From NCBI RefSeq assembly GCF_030066895.1, contig NZ_JASJAV010000010.1, forward strand, positions 62,001-126,000: a stretch of DNA of 64,000 nt, read 5' to 3'. The DNA comes from Breoghania sp. (GTDB taxonomy: Bacteria; Pseudomonadota; Alphaproteobacteria; Rhizobiales; Stappiaceae). The notes under the pieces are model-generated. The model saw only the letters and a program-made list of their open reading frames with translations, did not search any database and was not told the DNA's origin. Numbering within the stretch: the stretch's first letter is position 1; every line of letters starts with the position of its first letter. The position numbers and the translations under genes are program-made. This document shows, piece after piece, positions 31,919-43,428 of the stretch.

Positions 31919-33172
31919 ATGGTGCAGAAGGTCTATGTGCTTGTGCTCGGCGCCGGCATTGTCGGTGTTTCGGCCGCGCTGCACCTTTTGAAACGCGGCC
32001 TGAAGGTCGCGCTGATCGACCGTCGACCTCCTGGGGAAGAAACCTCCCACGGGAATGCCGGAGTGATCGAGCGGGACGGTTTCGTTCCCATCACATTCCC
32101 CGATTCGCCGAAAAAGCTCACCCGCTATGCGCTCAACCGCGCACCGGAAGCCCATTATCACCGTACCGTCCTCCGCCAGACGCTGCCCTGGCTGAGGCAG
32201 CTACGCGCCCATTCCGGCTCCGTCGCCATCGATCGTTTCGCCCGCGCCGTCGATCAGCTCGAACGCCATGCGGTCGAGGAACATTACGCCTTCGCCCGCC
32301 CCGTCCAGGCGGAACTCTATTTCCACTCAACCGGTTGGCTGCACCTTTACCGTTCTACCGCAAGCTTCGCGGAGACGGATGCCGAACTGCACTATGCTCG
32401 TATTTTCGGTGCGCGCTACGAGGTTCTGGAGTGTGACGCGGTGCGCGTGCTTGAGCCGCATCTGTGGCCGGTCTTCACCAAGGCCGTGCACTGGCTCGAC
32501 ACCGAATTCGTCTCAAGCCCCGTCGCGGTCACCAAGGCCTATGCGGATTATTTCATCGCGCGAGACGGACGGTTTGCCATCGGCAATGCGAAGAGCCTGA
32601 AAGCCAAGGCGGGCGGGTGGCTGGTTGCGATCGAGGAGGAGCGCTACTGGGCGGAGTAGGCCGTCGTGGCACTGGGGCCGTGGTCGTCGGACGTTCTCAA
32701 GCCGCTTGGCTACGAATTCCCGATGCTGGTTAAGCGCGGCTATCACATCCACTACCGCCCCCTCGGCGGAGCCTTTCTCCGCCGCCCCGTGGTCGACGTG
32801 GAAAACGGATACCTGCTGATACCGATGGAGCGCGGCGTCCGGCTTACCACCGGCATCGAATTCGCCGAGCGCGATGCCCCGCCGACGCCGGTGCAGATCG
32901 CCCGCACCAAGCCGATCGCGCGCAAGCTCTTTCCCATCGACATGGAAGTCGATGGCGAGCCGTGGATGGGCTCGCGGCCGTGTTTTGCCGACAGCCTGCC
33001 GATCATCGGCCGGTCGCCACGTCACGAGAACCTGTGGCTCGACTTCGGCCACGGCCATATCGGCTTCACCACCGGTCCGATTTCCGGCCGCCTGCTTGCC
33101 GACATGATGACCGGACACACTCCGGTCATCGATCCCGCCCCTTACGAAGCGCGCCGTTTTCTGATGGTGTGA
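31919..33172 (+). pseudogene. DadA-like FAD-dependent amino-acid oxidoreductase, single in-frame TAG
   Basis: VLVLGAGIVGVSAALHLLKRGLKVALIDRRPPGEETSHGNAGVI...YWAE*AVVALGPWSSDVLKPLGY...LWLDFGHGHIGFTTGPISGRLLADM; TAG 32657-32659, otherwise open for 418 codons. Confidence 0.85.
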
Positions 33173-33286
33173 GGAAAGGGCGGCAAGGCGTGCGGCGCTC
33201 GTTTCACGTTTTCGAGAAGTGCCTTGATCTGAAATGATTATTTGAATTGAATGGACTGCCGTAACGGGGCCGTTGAGAGGGAAGTC

Positions 33287-33553
33287 ATGTCGAAGACACC
33301 CAATACCCGCCGTATCCCCTTGCGTGCCGGCCTCGTGGAACGGGCCGGCCAACCCTTTCATCGACATCCCGGCGGCCGACGAAAGGCCCGAGACCGCCGC
33401 CGCCTTGCGCGCGCGCATCGCGCAAGCCCATCCCGAATTTGCCGATGTGCTGTCCGGTTGCCTACTGGTGGCGGGCGGCCGTGTGATCGGGACGAGGAAA
33501 CGGTTCCCGCCGATGCCGATCTCACTCTTGTCCCGCCTATGCGGGGCGGCTGA
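33287..33553 (+). pseudogene. MoaD/ThiS-like small protein with C-terminal Gly-Gly, two frameshifts that restore the frame
   Basis: MSKTPNTRRIPLRAGL... | NPFIDIPAADERPETAAALRARIAQAHPEFADVLSGCLLVAGGRVIGT | DEETVPADADLTLVPPMRGG*. Confidence 0.65.
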
Positions 33554-33620
33554 AACCGGCACAAAACATGCCTGACAGATGATGACGACGGAATGAAACC
33601 GCCGATTCTCGGCAGCAGAC

Positions 33621-34975
33621 ATGATGGAGATGATGATGGCAGTTGCAGTTGAACGTGAAGTGCCCGCATCTGCGCCCGCCCGGCGCAACGTGGTGGTGGG
33701 CAGCTTCATCAACGGTATTCTCGATCCCGCCCAGCCGATGCCCGGTCAGGTTCAGGACGGCGGCACCATCATCGCCAACACCGCACCCGGCTGCTGGGGC
33801 CCGATGATCACGCCGAGCCTGCGCGGCAGCCATGAAGTCACCCGGTCGGTGGCGGTGGAAGGGGCGGAACCGGGCGACGCCATTGCGCTGCGCATCCGCG
33901 ACATCACCGTGACCTCGCTTGCCACCTCGTCCGGCCACGACAGCTCGCCGGACGGCTATTTCCTGGGCGGCTCCGTACGTTGCCGCCCGCTGCCCGACCT
34001 GTGACAAGCTCTGGCCGGAAACCCATGTCGAGGGGATTGGCCAGCAATCGGTGATCTGCAATACTTGCGGCAATCCGGTCACGCCGTTCCAGTTCGTGCA
34101 CGGCTACGTCGTTGCCTTCGATGACACCCGCGCCGTCGGCCTGACCCTTCCGAAGGCGACGGCCGACGAGATCGCCCACGAGGCGCCGCACTATGCGGTG
34201 TTGTCGGCAATTCCGCCCAGCACCCGATCCTTACCTTCGCGCCCTCCGACATGGTAGGCGTGATGATCCGCATGCGGCCGTTCCTCGGCCAGCTCGGCTC
34301 CACGCCTTCCAAGGCGCTGCCCGATAGCCACAACGCGGGCGATTTCGGCTCCGCCCTCATCGGTCCACCGCACCCCTATGCGATCACGGCGGAGGAACTT
34401 GCCGAGCATCGCACCGACGCGACGGTCACATAGATATCGATGCGGTGCGCCCCGGTTTGATCCTCGTGGTGCCGGTGAAGATCTCCGGTGGTGGTATCTA
34501 TATTGGCGACATGCACGCCGCCTAGGGTGACGGCGAGATTGCCGGGTACACGATGGACGTGTCCGGCTCTGTCACCATGCAGGTGGAGGTGGTCAAGGGT
34601 CGCACGCTGGAAGGCCCGATGCTCTTCCCGCTGGTGGAAGATCTGCCGCCGCTCGCCAAGCCGTTCTCGGCGGAGGAAAAGGCAAAGGCCCGCGGGCTTG
34701 CCGCGCGCTGGGGCGTGGGAGAGGTGGAGGAAAGCGCTCCCATCTCCGTCATTGGCACTGGGGCCGATCTGAATGCCGCGACCGACAACGGCCTGAAGCG
34801 GGCGGCAAAGCTCCTTGACATGACGGTGGCGGAGGTGATGAACTGCGCCACGATCAGCGGCGCGATCAAGATCGGCCGCGAGCCCGGTGTCATTAAGGTG
34901 ACCTTCCTCGCCCTCATGTCGAAGCTGGAGGCCGCAGGCCTCGCTACCTTCGCAAAGGAGCAATATGGCGCCTGA
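33621..34975 (+). pseudogene. Acetamidase/formamidase, frameshifts and in-frame TAG
   Basis: RRNVVVGSFINGILDPAQPMPGQVQDGGTIIANTAPGCWGPMITPSLRGSHEVTRSVAVEGAEPGDAIALRI...; TAG 34523-34525 in GDMHAA*GDGEIAG, where Gln is expected. Confidence 0.85.
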
Positions 34976-35040
34976 GAGTCGAGAAAATCGGCGATGCCGC
35001 GGTCTGCGGCACCTTTTGCCCGCCGGAAGGCTCGTGTGCG

Positions 35041-37704
35041 TCAGGCGTCGCGTGCGCTTTTCAGCAAGCCGATAATACCCGCAATGGTTTCGCCCCTGCG
35101 TTCGCGTGACTTCACGATCGTCAGGTCGACATAGGCATTGTCGATCTTCTCGTCGACTGCTATGAGCACGACGATCTTGGTCTTGTCCGGGTTGGGAACG
35201 GCATCGATAAGCTCCAGATCGTTGCCTTCGCGCAGGCCGATATCGATGATCACGATATCGAAGGCGCGCTCCTGCAACCTGCGTTTGGCACCGGCCAGTG
35301 TCGTCTCGTTGACGAGGTGGACGTCATTTTCAAGACCGGTATGAAGGATCTCCGCGAAATCGTGGTCATCTTTCAGATGGAGGCCGGAGAGGCGCCTGGG
35401 CTCGTTGGAGGGCTGGTCGTCGATCCGCTGCGGCTCTGTATCGGCAAGCTGGAATTCGATCCAGCAGGTCGTTTTCCCTTCTTCGCTACGAAAGCCGATG
35501 GAGCCTCCCATGCCCTCGATCAGCCTCTTGCTGATGTTGAGCCCCAGTCCGGTGCCGCCCTTCTTGCGGCTTTCTGCCGTGTCGGCCTGACTGAAGGGCG
35601 TAAAGATCCGTTCCTGGAATTTCTTCGGAATGCCCGAACCTGAATCGACAACGGAGACGCGCGCGTAGTCTCCGCGCCGTACTCCTTTGACCTCCACGAA
35701 TTCTCCTTCCCGGGAGAACTTGGCGGCGTTGGAAATCAGGTTGGAAAGCACCTGCTGCAGGCGATCGTAGTCGACCGTCACCGGCAGCGCTTCGGTTGCC
35801 GGGACACGGCCTTGAGACGGACCTGACGATCGAGGGCATAGGTCGCGTTCAACTCGATCGCCTTGGCAATCTCTTCGTTCAGATCGACGATGGTGAACTT
35901 GAAGTTGACCTTGTTGGCATGCAGCTTCTCGAAATCCAGGATGTCGTTGACCAGAAGTATGAGGCGGGCGGTGTTTTTCTGCGCCATCTGCACCACGCGC
36001 AACGCCTTTTCCGGGATCAGCTTCGGCAGCATCTGCTCCACCAGCACCAGCGCGCCGCGTATGGAGGTCAGGGGGGTGCGCAATTCGTGACTGACGGTGG
36101 CGACGAATTTCCCCACATCCGTTCGATTTCGCGGCGACTCGATATGTCGCGAATGATGCCGCTGAATTTCGTCTCGCCTTCCAGCGATAATGCGGCGATG
36201 CCTATCTCCACCGGCAACGTGTTGCCCTGCTTGGTCCGAGCCTCGGTTTCGCGCAGAGAGCCGGCGACGCCGCTTTCGTGCTGCTTCTCGTATATCTCGA
36301 TGAAGAGGTCGGAATCCCTGGCGATCTCGTCCGGCAGAAGGCGGCGGATGTTGTTGCCGATGATGTCATCTGCCCGATAGCCGAACATGCGTTCGCAACT
36401 CGGGTTGAACTCTTCGACCGTCCCGTCCTCGCCGACGAGGATCAGTCCGTCCAGAACGCTGTCGATGATGACCTTTGCACGCTCCTCGCTGTCGATCCGC
36501 GCCTGCGTTCGTCGCTTGAAGGAGATGGCGATGTCGCCGATCTCGTCGTCACGCTCGATCGGGAGGCTTTGCATCAGTTCCGTCCGGTTCGACGTATCCA
36601 GCATCTGCGCGAAATAGCTGAGCGGATTCATGAACCGTCTGGCAATGAGGATTGAGATGAGGCTGAAGAAGGCTGTCGTCGCAAAACAGTAGATCAGGAC
36701 GCGATTTCGTATGGCGTAGGCGATCCCGTTAGAACACCGCGCTTGGCATCTGCAGGGCGAAGCCGATATCCGGATTGCTTTGGGAGACGCCGTCGAAATT
36801 GCGGAAGAAGGAAGAAGTAAGCGACCTGATCTCCGGCCTCTACCAGTCCCTCGTGCTCCGACCGTTTCCGGATTTCCTTCACAATGGCGAGAACGGCGGC
36901 CTCGGCCGCGTCGTGCGGCACGAATTTCAGGGTATTGAACCGTTCGCCCGGCTTGTGCTCCATATAGTCCCCGGCATTGTTCAACGCGATCGTATGGCTT
37001 TGGCGCGGGGTCTGGCGAAAGGCGTTTCGCAGCATCTGCTCGTAATCGGCATTGATGACGAGAAACCCGAACCTTCGACCGGCGCCGTCGTCCACCGGCA
37101 TCACACCGCGAATGGTGTAGATCTTCCTCGGGTCGACGGTGCCCTTTTCCCGATTGAGCGTGATATCTGACAAGGCCACCAACCCGCCCGGAGTGTTGAG
37201 CCCGAGCTTGAAATAGGGTTCCGATGCCTTCTGCTGGAGATCTGGCTCATCCGTGATCAGCAGGCCGCGGTCCGTCCGGTCCACGCGAACGATTTCCCGG
37301 CCCTGGTCGTCCGCCCCGATGAACCGGAACTGGAAATATTCCGGCCGACTGCGCAACACCGCCTGAAAAATCATCGCCAGCCGCGCGCGCCAGAGTTCCG
37401 TGGTTGAGCTGTCGTTCGGATCTATGCCGGCGTTGTCTTTGGCCCGCATGATGCCCGTGATCGGCGGTGTGTCCATGATCGTCTGAAGATCCCGGACAAT
37501 ATCCAGATGAGCCTGATCGAAGCGTTGCGCCATGAGCCGCGTCTGCGAGGCGATCTTGGCGCTCGCCTGTTCTTCCGTCGAGGTCCGGACCTGATTGTAT
37601 ATGAGGATGCCCAGCAATCCAGTGCTGCAGATGACGCAGAACCCGACAAGAAACATGATGCAGTATTTCAGGGAACCCAGCCGGGGTCTGGCTTCTTGTA
37701 GCAT
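35041..37704 (-). pseudogene. Hybrid sensor histidine kinase (sensor, PAS, HisKA, HATPase, receiver-like), several frameshifts
   Basis: PAS ...VLDGLILVGEDGTVEEFNPSCERMFGY...; HisKA ...FVATVSHELRTPLTSIRGAL...; HATPase ...QADTAESRKKGGTGLGLNISKRLIEGMGG... in different frames. Confidence 0.85.
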
Positions 37705-37905
37705 GGCCTGTTCTGGGAAAATTTGGAACAATAGTCTTTAAATCGAAAATGTAGAGCAAATCGGCAAATATGGACCGATAGAGAATACGTAGAAAGAAAC
37801 CTGAATTTAGAAAATCGTGGTATGCCGTGACAATCCGGATTGGAATTCAGTTCCGAAGGCCGTCGTTCGCCAAGTTGTGCCGAGCTTTGGTGTCCGGGCG
37901 ACGTT

Positions 37906-38327
37906 CTAGTCCATGTGGATTTTGCCGGATCTCAGCTTCTTCACCGTGCCGCGCTTGGCCTTGGAATCGAGCCTGCGCCTCTTGGAGGCTTTGGTCGGCT
38001 TGGTCTTGATCCGGTGGCCTGGCGCTCCGCCACCTTCTGCAACAGCTCCACCAGCCGTTCGATGGCATCATCGCGGTTCTGCTCCTGCGTGCGGAAACGC
38101 ATGGCCTGGATGACGATGACACCTTCCTTGGTCAGCCGGGAGCCCGCCAGCCGTTCTGCCTTCGCCTTCACTTAATCGGGCAGGGAGGGGGAATGGCGGA
38201 TGTCGAAGCGCAATTGCACCGCGCTCGATACCTTGTTGACGTTCTGCCCGCCGGGGACCGCGGAGCGGATGAAGACCTCCTCGATCTCGCTCTCGTCGAT
38301 GGCGATTTTGTCGGTGATCGCGATCAT
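37906..38327 (-). pseudogene. arfB: ArfB/YaeJ-type peptidyl-tRNA hydrolase, in-frame TAA and C-terminal frameshift
   Basis: MIAITDKIAIDESEIEEVFIRSAVPGGQNVNKVSSAVQLRFDIRHSPSLPD*VKAKAERLAGSRLTKEGVIVIQA...; GGQ motif; TAA 38172-38174. Confidence 0.85.
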
Positions 38328-38513
38328 GGTTCAGCCGGTTGGATATGCGCACGCGAAGGTGGGTGAAACGGACGGTTGCGGGCCTTCGGTTCTATTGTTC
38401 CTCAACGGCAAGACTGCCATGCCCAAACATCAACGGTGCCTGTAAAGAGCATCGAGAGAACCGGCGAGTCGGAAAGCCCACCGGCGGAATAGCCTATCGG
38501 GAGGAAAAATGCC

Positions 38514-39321
38514 ATGACCACGCAGACTACTCTGCATGTGAACGACGTGGAGCCCTCGCGGGACGACGACGTGCTCGACCTGCCAAAGATCGGATCGCGC
38601 GCCCGCTACGATCCGCTAATGGCTGTGATCCGCAACCGTGTCACGGCCCGCGCCTTCGATCCCGATTTCACCGTTCCCGAGGAACATTACGACCTGATCC
38701 TCGATGCCGCCCGTCATGCGCCGTTGGGCGCCAATTCCCAGCCGTGGCATTTCGTTGTCGTGCGCGATCCCGATACCAAGCGCGCGATCGCCGACTATTT
38801 CGTCGACGAGCAGCGCGCCCGGGCAAAGATGAAGATGAAATTCCCGACCCCCGCCTATCGCGGCCTCGCCACCGCGCCGGGGTTCATCGTGGTCGCCTCC
38901 GATTTTCGCTGGGTGCAGGCGTTCCCCGTGCTGAAGAACGACGACAGCGATCTCAACCGCATATGTACCGGGAGAACGTGGAGCGCATCCTGAATCGGTG
39001 GTCGCCGCCACCATGTCGGCGCATCTGGGCGCCGCCAGCCTCGGCTATGCGGTGTGGTGGGTCACGGCCATCGGTCAGGAAAACGCCCAGAAGGCGATGA
39101 AACCGCTGCTCGGCATTTCCGACGAGCTGTCCGTCCTCGACATCTTCGCCTTCGGCCCGCCCGCGCGCCCGCCCTACAAGCTCTGGAAGAAATCTCTCGA
39201 TGAGATCGTCGACCACGACCGCTTCGACCAGACCCATTTTATGAGCGATGCCGAGCTGGAGGAATGGATTCGCTCAAAGCGTCACAAGGTGATGTTCAAG
39301 GACGCCGATCAGGTGGATTGA
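38514..39321 (+). pseudogene. Nitroreductase family protein, frameshifted
   Basis: MAVIRNRVTARAFDPDFTVPEEHYDLILDAARHAPLGANSQPWHFVVVRDP... then VAATMSAHLGAASLGYAVWWVTAIG... in another frame. Confidence 0.8.
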
Positions 39322-39339
39322 GGGGAGGGCTGCATCGTC

Positions 39340-40863
39340 TCAATGGAACAGCGTCGTCAGTCCGTAGATCCCGGCCGACATGACGGCGGCCACCGGCACG
39401 GTGATCACCCAGGCGGCGATGATGGTGGTGAAATGGGCGCGGCGCACCAGCTTGCGGCGCTGCAATTCCTCCGGCGGGGCGAGGCTTTCGTCCCAACGGT
39501 CGGCGCCGCCCTTGCGCTGCCTGCGCATGTGCTCACGCCGCCGCTTGCTGTGGGCCGTATAGTACTCGCGGAAGAAGCCGACCCCGAAGACCGCCCCCAC
39601 CGCGATGTGGGTGGAGGAGACAGGCAGGCCGAATGCCGAGGCGAAGATCACCGTCACCGCGGCCGACAGCGCCACGCAATAGGCCCGCATCGGGTTCATC
39701 TTGGTGATCTGCTGGCCGACCATGCGAATGAGCCGCGGCCCGTAGAGGAACAGGCCCAGCGAAATCCCGGCCGCGCCGATCAGCATGATCCAGACCGGAA
39801 TGTTCACCGCGGAGCTGATGTCGCCGAACTCCACCGTATGCACAATGGCGGCAAGCGGGCCCACCGCATTGGCCACGTCATTGGCGCCGTGGGCAAACGA
39901 GAGGAGGGCGGCCGAACAGATCAGCGGCAGGTGGAAGAGCTTGCGCAGCGACTGGTTGCGGTTCTCCATGCCCTGCGATTGATAGTAGACCCAGGGTTTG
40001 GTGGCGACGAAGGTCAGAGCGAAGACCGCAACGCCCAGAATCGCGATTTCCCAGGCGTTGGGATGCCAGACCTTCTTCAGTCCCTTCACCGATAGATAGC
40101 AGGCGAAGGTTGCGGCCATGAAGGCCATCAGGAGCGGCACCCAGCGCCGGGCGGCGGCAATCTTGTCGTCCTGGTAGACGATGTTGATCTTGATCAGCGC
40201 CAGAAAGGCGGCCGCGATGACGCCGCTGAGCAGCGGCGAGATCACCCAGCTTGCCGTGATCGCGCCCATGATCGACCAGTCGACGGCGGAAAATCCGGCC
40301 GCCGCAATGCCCGCTCCCATGACGCCGCCTACCACCGAATGCGTGGTGGAAACGGGCGCGCCGATCCAGGTGGCGACATGAACCCACAAGGCGGAGGAGA
40401 GCAGGGCGGCCATCATCGCCCAGATGAAGGTGTTGTTGTCGGCAATGAGCGCCGGATCGATGATGCCCTTGGAAATGGTGGCGACCACGTCGCCGCCGGC
40501 AAGCAGCGCACCCACGGTCTCGAATGTCGCCGCGATGCCCAGTGCGCCGATCAGCGTCAGGGCCCGCGCGCCCACCGCGGGGCCCACATTGTTGGCCACG
40601 TCGTTGGCGCCGATGGTCAGGGCCATGTAGCCACCCAGAACCGCTGCAACCACAATGAACAGCGTGGATGACGAGATACCCATCGTCAGCCCGGCATAGA
40701 GCCCGGCGAGGACGAGAAACACCAGCGTAAGTCCGGGCGCGGCAAGCCGTGCGGAGAGCGATCGCCCCGCCCGCTCCAGCGTCATGAACTTGTTGAGGTC
40801 CTTGTCGAGCGACGACTTCCTGGTCGCCGCCTGTCGCTGTGTGGCCGTGTCTTTCACGGTCAT
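39340..40863 (-). CDS. PiT-family inorganic phosphate transporter
   Basis: GGYMALTIGANDVANNVGPAVGARAL...LLSFAHGANDVANAVGPLAAIVHT. Confidence 0.9.
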   Translation of the reverse strand: MTVKDTATQRQAATRKSSLDKDLNKFMTLERAGRSLSARLAAPGLTLVFLVLAGLYAGLTMGISSSTLFIVVAAVLGGYMALTIGANDVANNVGPAVGARALTLIGALGIAATFETVGALLAGGDVVATISKGIIDPALIADNNTFIWAMMAALLSSALWVHVATWIGAPVSTTHSVVGGVMGAGIAAAGFSAVDWSIMGAITASWVISPLLSGVIAAAFLALIKINIVYQDDKIAAARRWVPLLMAFMAATFACYLSVKGLKKVWHPNAWEIAILGVAVFALTFVATKPWVYYQSQGMENRNQSLRKLFHLPLICSAALLSFAHGANDVANAVGPLAAIVHTVEFGDISSAVNIPVWIMLIGAAGISLGLFLYGPRLIRMVGQQITKMNPMRAYCVALSAAVTVIFASAFGLPVSSTHIAVGAVFGVGFFREYYTAHSKRRREHMRRQRKGGADRWDESLAPPEELQRRKLVRRAHFTTIIAAWVITVPVAAVMSAGIYGLTTLFH

Positions 40864-41032
40864 CCTCGTCCGCCCGTTCTCATGCGCCGACCTCGTGTTC
40901 GCCGGCTTGTGTTTTTTAACCGACCGTCGTCGGCCGACCTTGTCGGTGGCCCCGGTCATAGGCGGATGACGGTTTTATGACAACGTGTCGAAGTTATGGA
41001 CGCGCGCAATTCACGCAGGATTCAACCTGTGC

Positions 41033-41518
41033 TCACGCCGCTTCCTTCATCTCGAGATTGAGAAGAAGCGCGGCAAGCTGCGGTTCCTGGACCAGTTCGG
41101 CCGCCTCCTGGGGCGACATCCAGCGCCGTTCACGTTCTTTCTTTTCAGGCCAGCTTTTCAGCTAGTCCTTCACTTTCATCGGAAAGATGCCGACTCGGCA
41201 CATCACATCGTGACGGTCATCGAGCCGCTTGACGTAGTCGTAATGGCCAATCTCATCGAGCTCGATCTTGCCGCGCACGCCCGCTTCCTCATAAGCCTCC
41301 AGCATGGCCAGCTTGTGCGGCACCATACTCTTTTTCGGCCAGCCCTTCGGGATGATCCAGCGCCGCATCTCCCGGCTGGTGACCAGAAGAACCTCAAGCT
41401 TGCCCTTGGAATTGCGAAACGGCAGGGTCGCAAATTGCCGTTTCCGCTTCATCGGGGTCGCGGGTTCGAGCGTGGCCGGTCGTATGACGGCAGAGACGAC
41501 TTTGAGAATAGAGTTCAT
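41033..41518 (-). pseudogene. Nudix hydrolase with a single in-frame TAG
   Basis: ...RQFATLPFRNSKGKLEVLLVTSREMRRWIIPKGWPKKSMVPHKLAMLEAYEEAGVRG...IFPMKVKD*LKSWPEKKERERRWMSPQEAAELVQEPQLAALLLNLEMKEAA; TAG 41162-41164, where Gln is expected. Confidence 0.8.
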
Positions 41519-41832
41519 CGGCGGACTTCGTCTTGCAGCATCGGGAAGCGGCTTTTCGATCTCCGGAAGCTGTCGAACGCGTTCGGAGACGGAAAAACCG
41601 CGCGGTATCGGGCTGTCAATATATCGACGGGGGCGCGTGTGTCTATGCGCGGAGTTCTGGATGCCCGAATTATGTGAAAGTAGAATTTGAGTATGACAGA
41701 ATTTTAGGAATCTGTATTCACACGTAAGGGGGATGCACAGGTCCACGCAAGCAGTGCCGTTGTAGGATGGCGAGACTTTTGCGCTTTTGCCGAAGAAATA
41801 TTCATTTCTGTACAAATAGAATGGAACTGCCG

Positions 41833-43134
41833 TCAGGCAAGGTCGGGAATGGAAACCCCGAAGATCTGTGCCAGCAGGATTAGGTTGAGCCCCAGCACGA
41901 GCACCATCCCGGCCACGGCAACCGTTTGCGTGGCGTGGGAATTGCGGAATTCGCCCATCAGGTCGCACCGTCCGGTGGCGATGATCAGCGCGATCATCGG
42001 GATGGGCAGCACCAGCGACAGGATCACCTGGCTGACGACGAGCGCCTCGGTGGCATTGACGCCGATCCCGACGGCGACGAAGGCGGGCACCATGGTGATC
42101 AGCCGGCGCAGCCAGATCGGAATGCGGAACCCGACGAAGCCCTGCATGATCATCTGCCCGGCCATCGTTCCGACGACGGAACTGGAGATGCCCGAGGCGA
42201 TCAGCGAGATGAGGAAGACGGCCGCAGCCCCGATACCCAGCAGCGGCGTCAGCGTGTGATAGGCGGTTTCGATTGCGGCCACGTCGGAATGGCCTAGATG
42301 AAAGGCCGCCGCCATGATCACCATCGCCATGTTGACGAGCCCGGCCACGGCGAGGGCGACGATTACCTCGCGGTTGGAATAGCGGACGAGCGTGCGCTTC
42401 TGCTCGGTATTGACGCGGCCCGCGCGGTGCTGGGTCAAGCCGGAATGCAGGAACAGAGCGTGCGGCATCACGGTGGCACCGACAATGCCGACGGCGATCG
42501 TCAGCGCGGTAGGGTCCGGGATCTCAAGTCCCACCATGCCGCCTGCCGCGCTCGACCAGTCGACCGGCGCAATGAACAGTTCCAACACGTAGCAGGCGCC
42601 GATCAGCGTCACCAGCGATCCGATGATCAGCTCCATGGCGCGAAAGCCAGAGCGCTCGAACAGCAGGATCGCGTAGGTAACGACGGCGGTGGCCGCCATA
42701 CCCCAGATCAGCGGCATGCCGAGGAGCAGCGCAAGGCCAATGGCTCCGCCCAGGAACTCGGCGAGATCGGTCGCCATCGCCGCCACTTCGCTTGCGATCC
42801 ACATGAACCAAACGATGGGGCGGGGAAAGCGATCGCGGCAGATTTCCGCCAGGTTCTGCCCGGTTGCGATGCCAAGCTTGGCCGACAGCGCCTGAAATAG
42901 CATCGCGATCAGGTTGGCCGCCAGCACAACCCAGAGCAATGCGTAACCGTAATGCGCTCCTGCCTGGATGTTGGTGGCGAAATTGCCCGGATCCATATAG
43001 GCGATGGAGGCGATGACGGCGGGGCCGGTAAACAACAGCACCGACCCTCGGGTACGTCCAGCCAGGACCTCGCGGATAGCGGCTGTGGTGCGTTGCGAGA
43101 GATCCATCGATTCAGCCTGCGATATGTCGCTCAT
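41833..43134 (-). CDS. mntH: Nramp-family Mn(II)/Fe(II) transporter
   Basis: GPAVIASIAYMDPGNFATNIQAGAHYGYALLWVV...; intact 433 aa. Confidence 0.93.
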   Translation of the reverse strand: MSDISQAESMDLSQRTTAAIREVLAGRTRGSVLLFTGPAVIASIAYMDPGNFATNIQAGAHYGYALLWVVLAANLIAMLFQALSAKLGIATGQNLAEICRDRFPRPIVWFMWIASEVAAMATDLAEFLGGAIGLALLLGMPLIWGMAATAVVTYAILLFERSGFRAMELIIGSLVTLIGACYVLELFIAPVDWSSAAGGMVGLEIPDPTALTIAVGIVGATVMPHALFLHSGLTQHRAGRVNTEQKRTLVRYSNREVIVALAVAGLVNMAMVIMAAAFHLGHSDVAAIETAYHTLTPLLGIGAAAVFLISLIASGISSSVVGTMAGQMIMQGFVGFRIPIWLRRLITMVPAFVAVGIGVNATEALVVSQVILSLVLPIPMIALIIATGRCDLMGEFRNSHATQTVAVAGMVLVLGLNLILLAQIFGVSIPDLA

Positions 43135-43408
43135 CGCACGTCCTCGACATATTATCCGGCCGCCTTGGGGGCCTTTTTCTCGGATGCGCGCCCTGTGCGC
43201 TTCAAACGTACGTCAGGGCTCGGCGGCCGAAAGGTCGCCGCGCGGGCGTACTTTGCCCGGGAAGGCCGCGTCCCGAAAAAGGCTTCGTCTCCGGATCGTG
43301 TGGCCCTTTGAAAAGGCCGGGGAGGCGAGTCCGTGCGGGGCGGAAGGCAAGTTCGTTGTTCGATCGGATCCGCTCCTTGCGGGTTCGGTCCTCGTTCCAA
43401 CGAAAGTG

Positions 43409-43428
43409 AATATAGCAATTGCTATATT
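43409..43428. promoter_or_regulatory. Perfect 20-bp palindrome, candidate Mn-responsive operator between mntH and mntR
   Basis: AATATAGCAATTGCTATATT in the divergent intergenic region. Confidence 0.65.
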
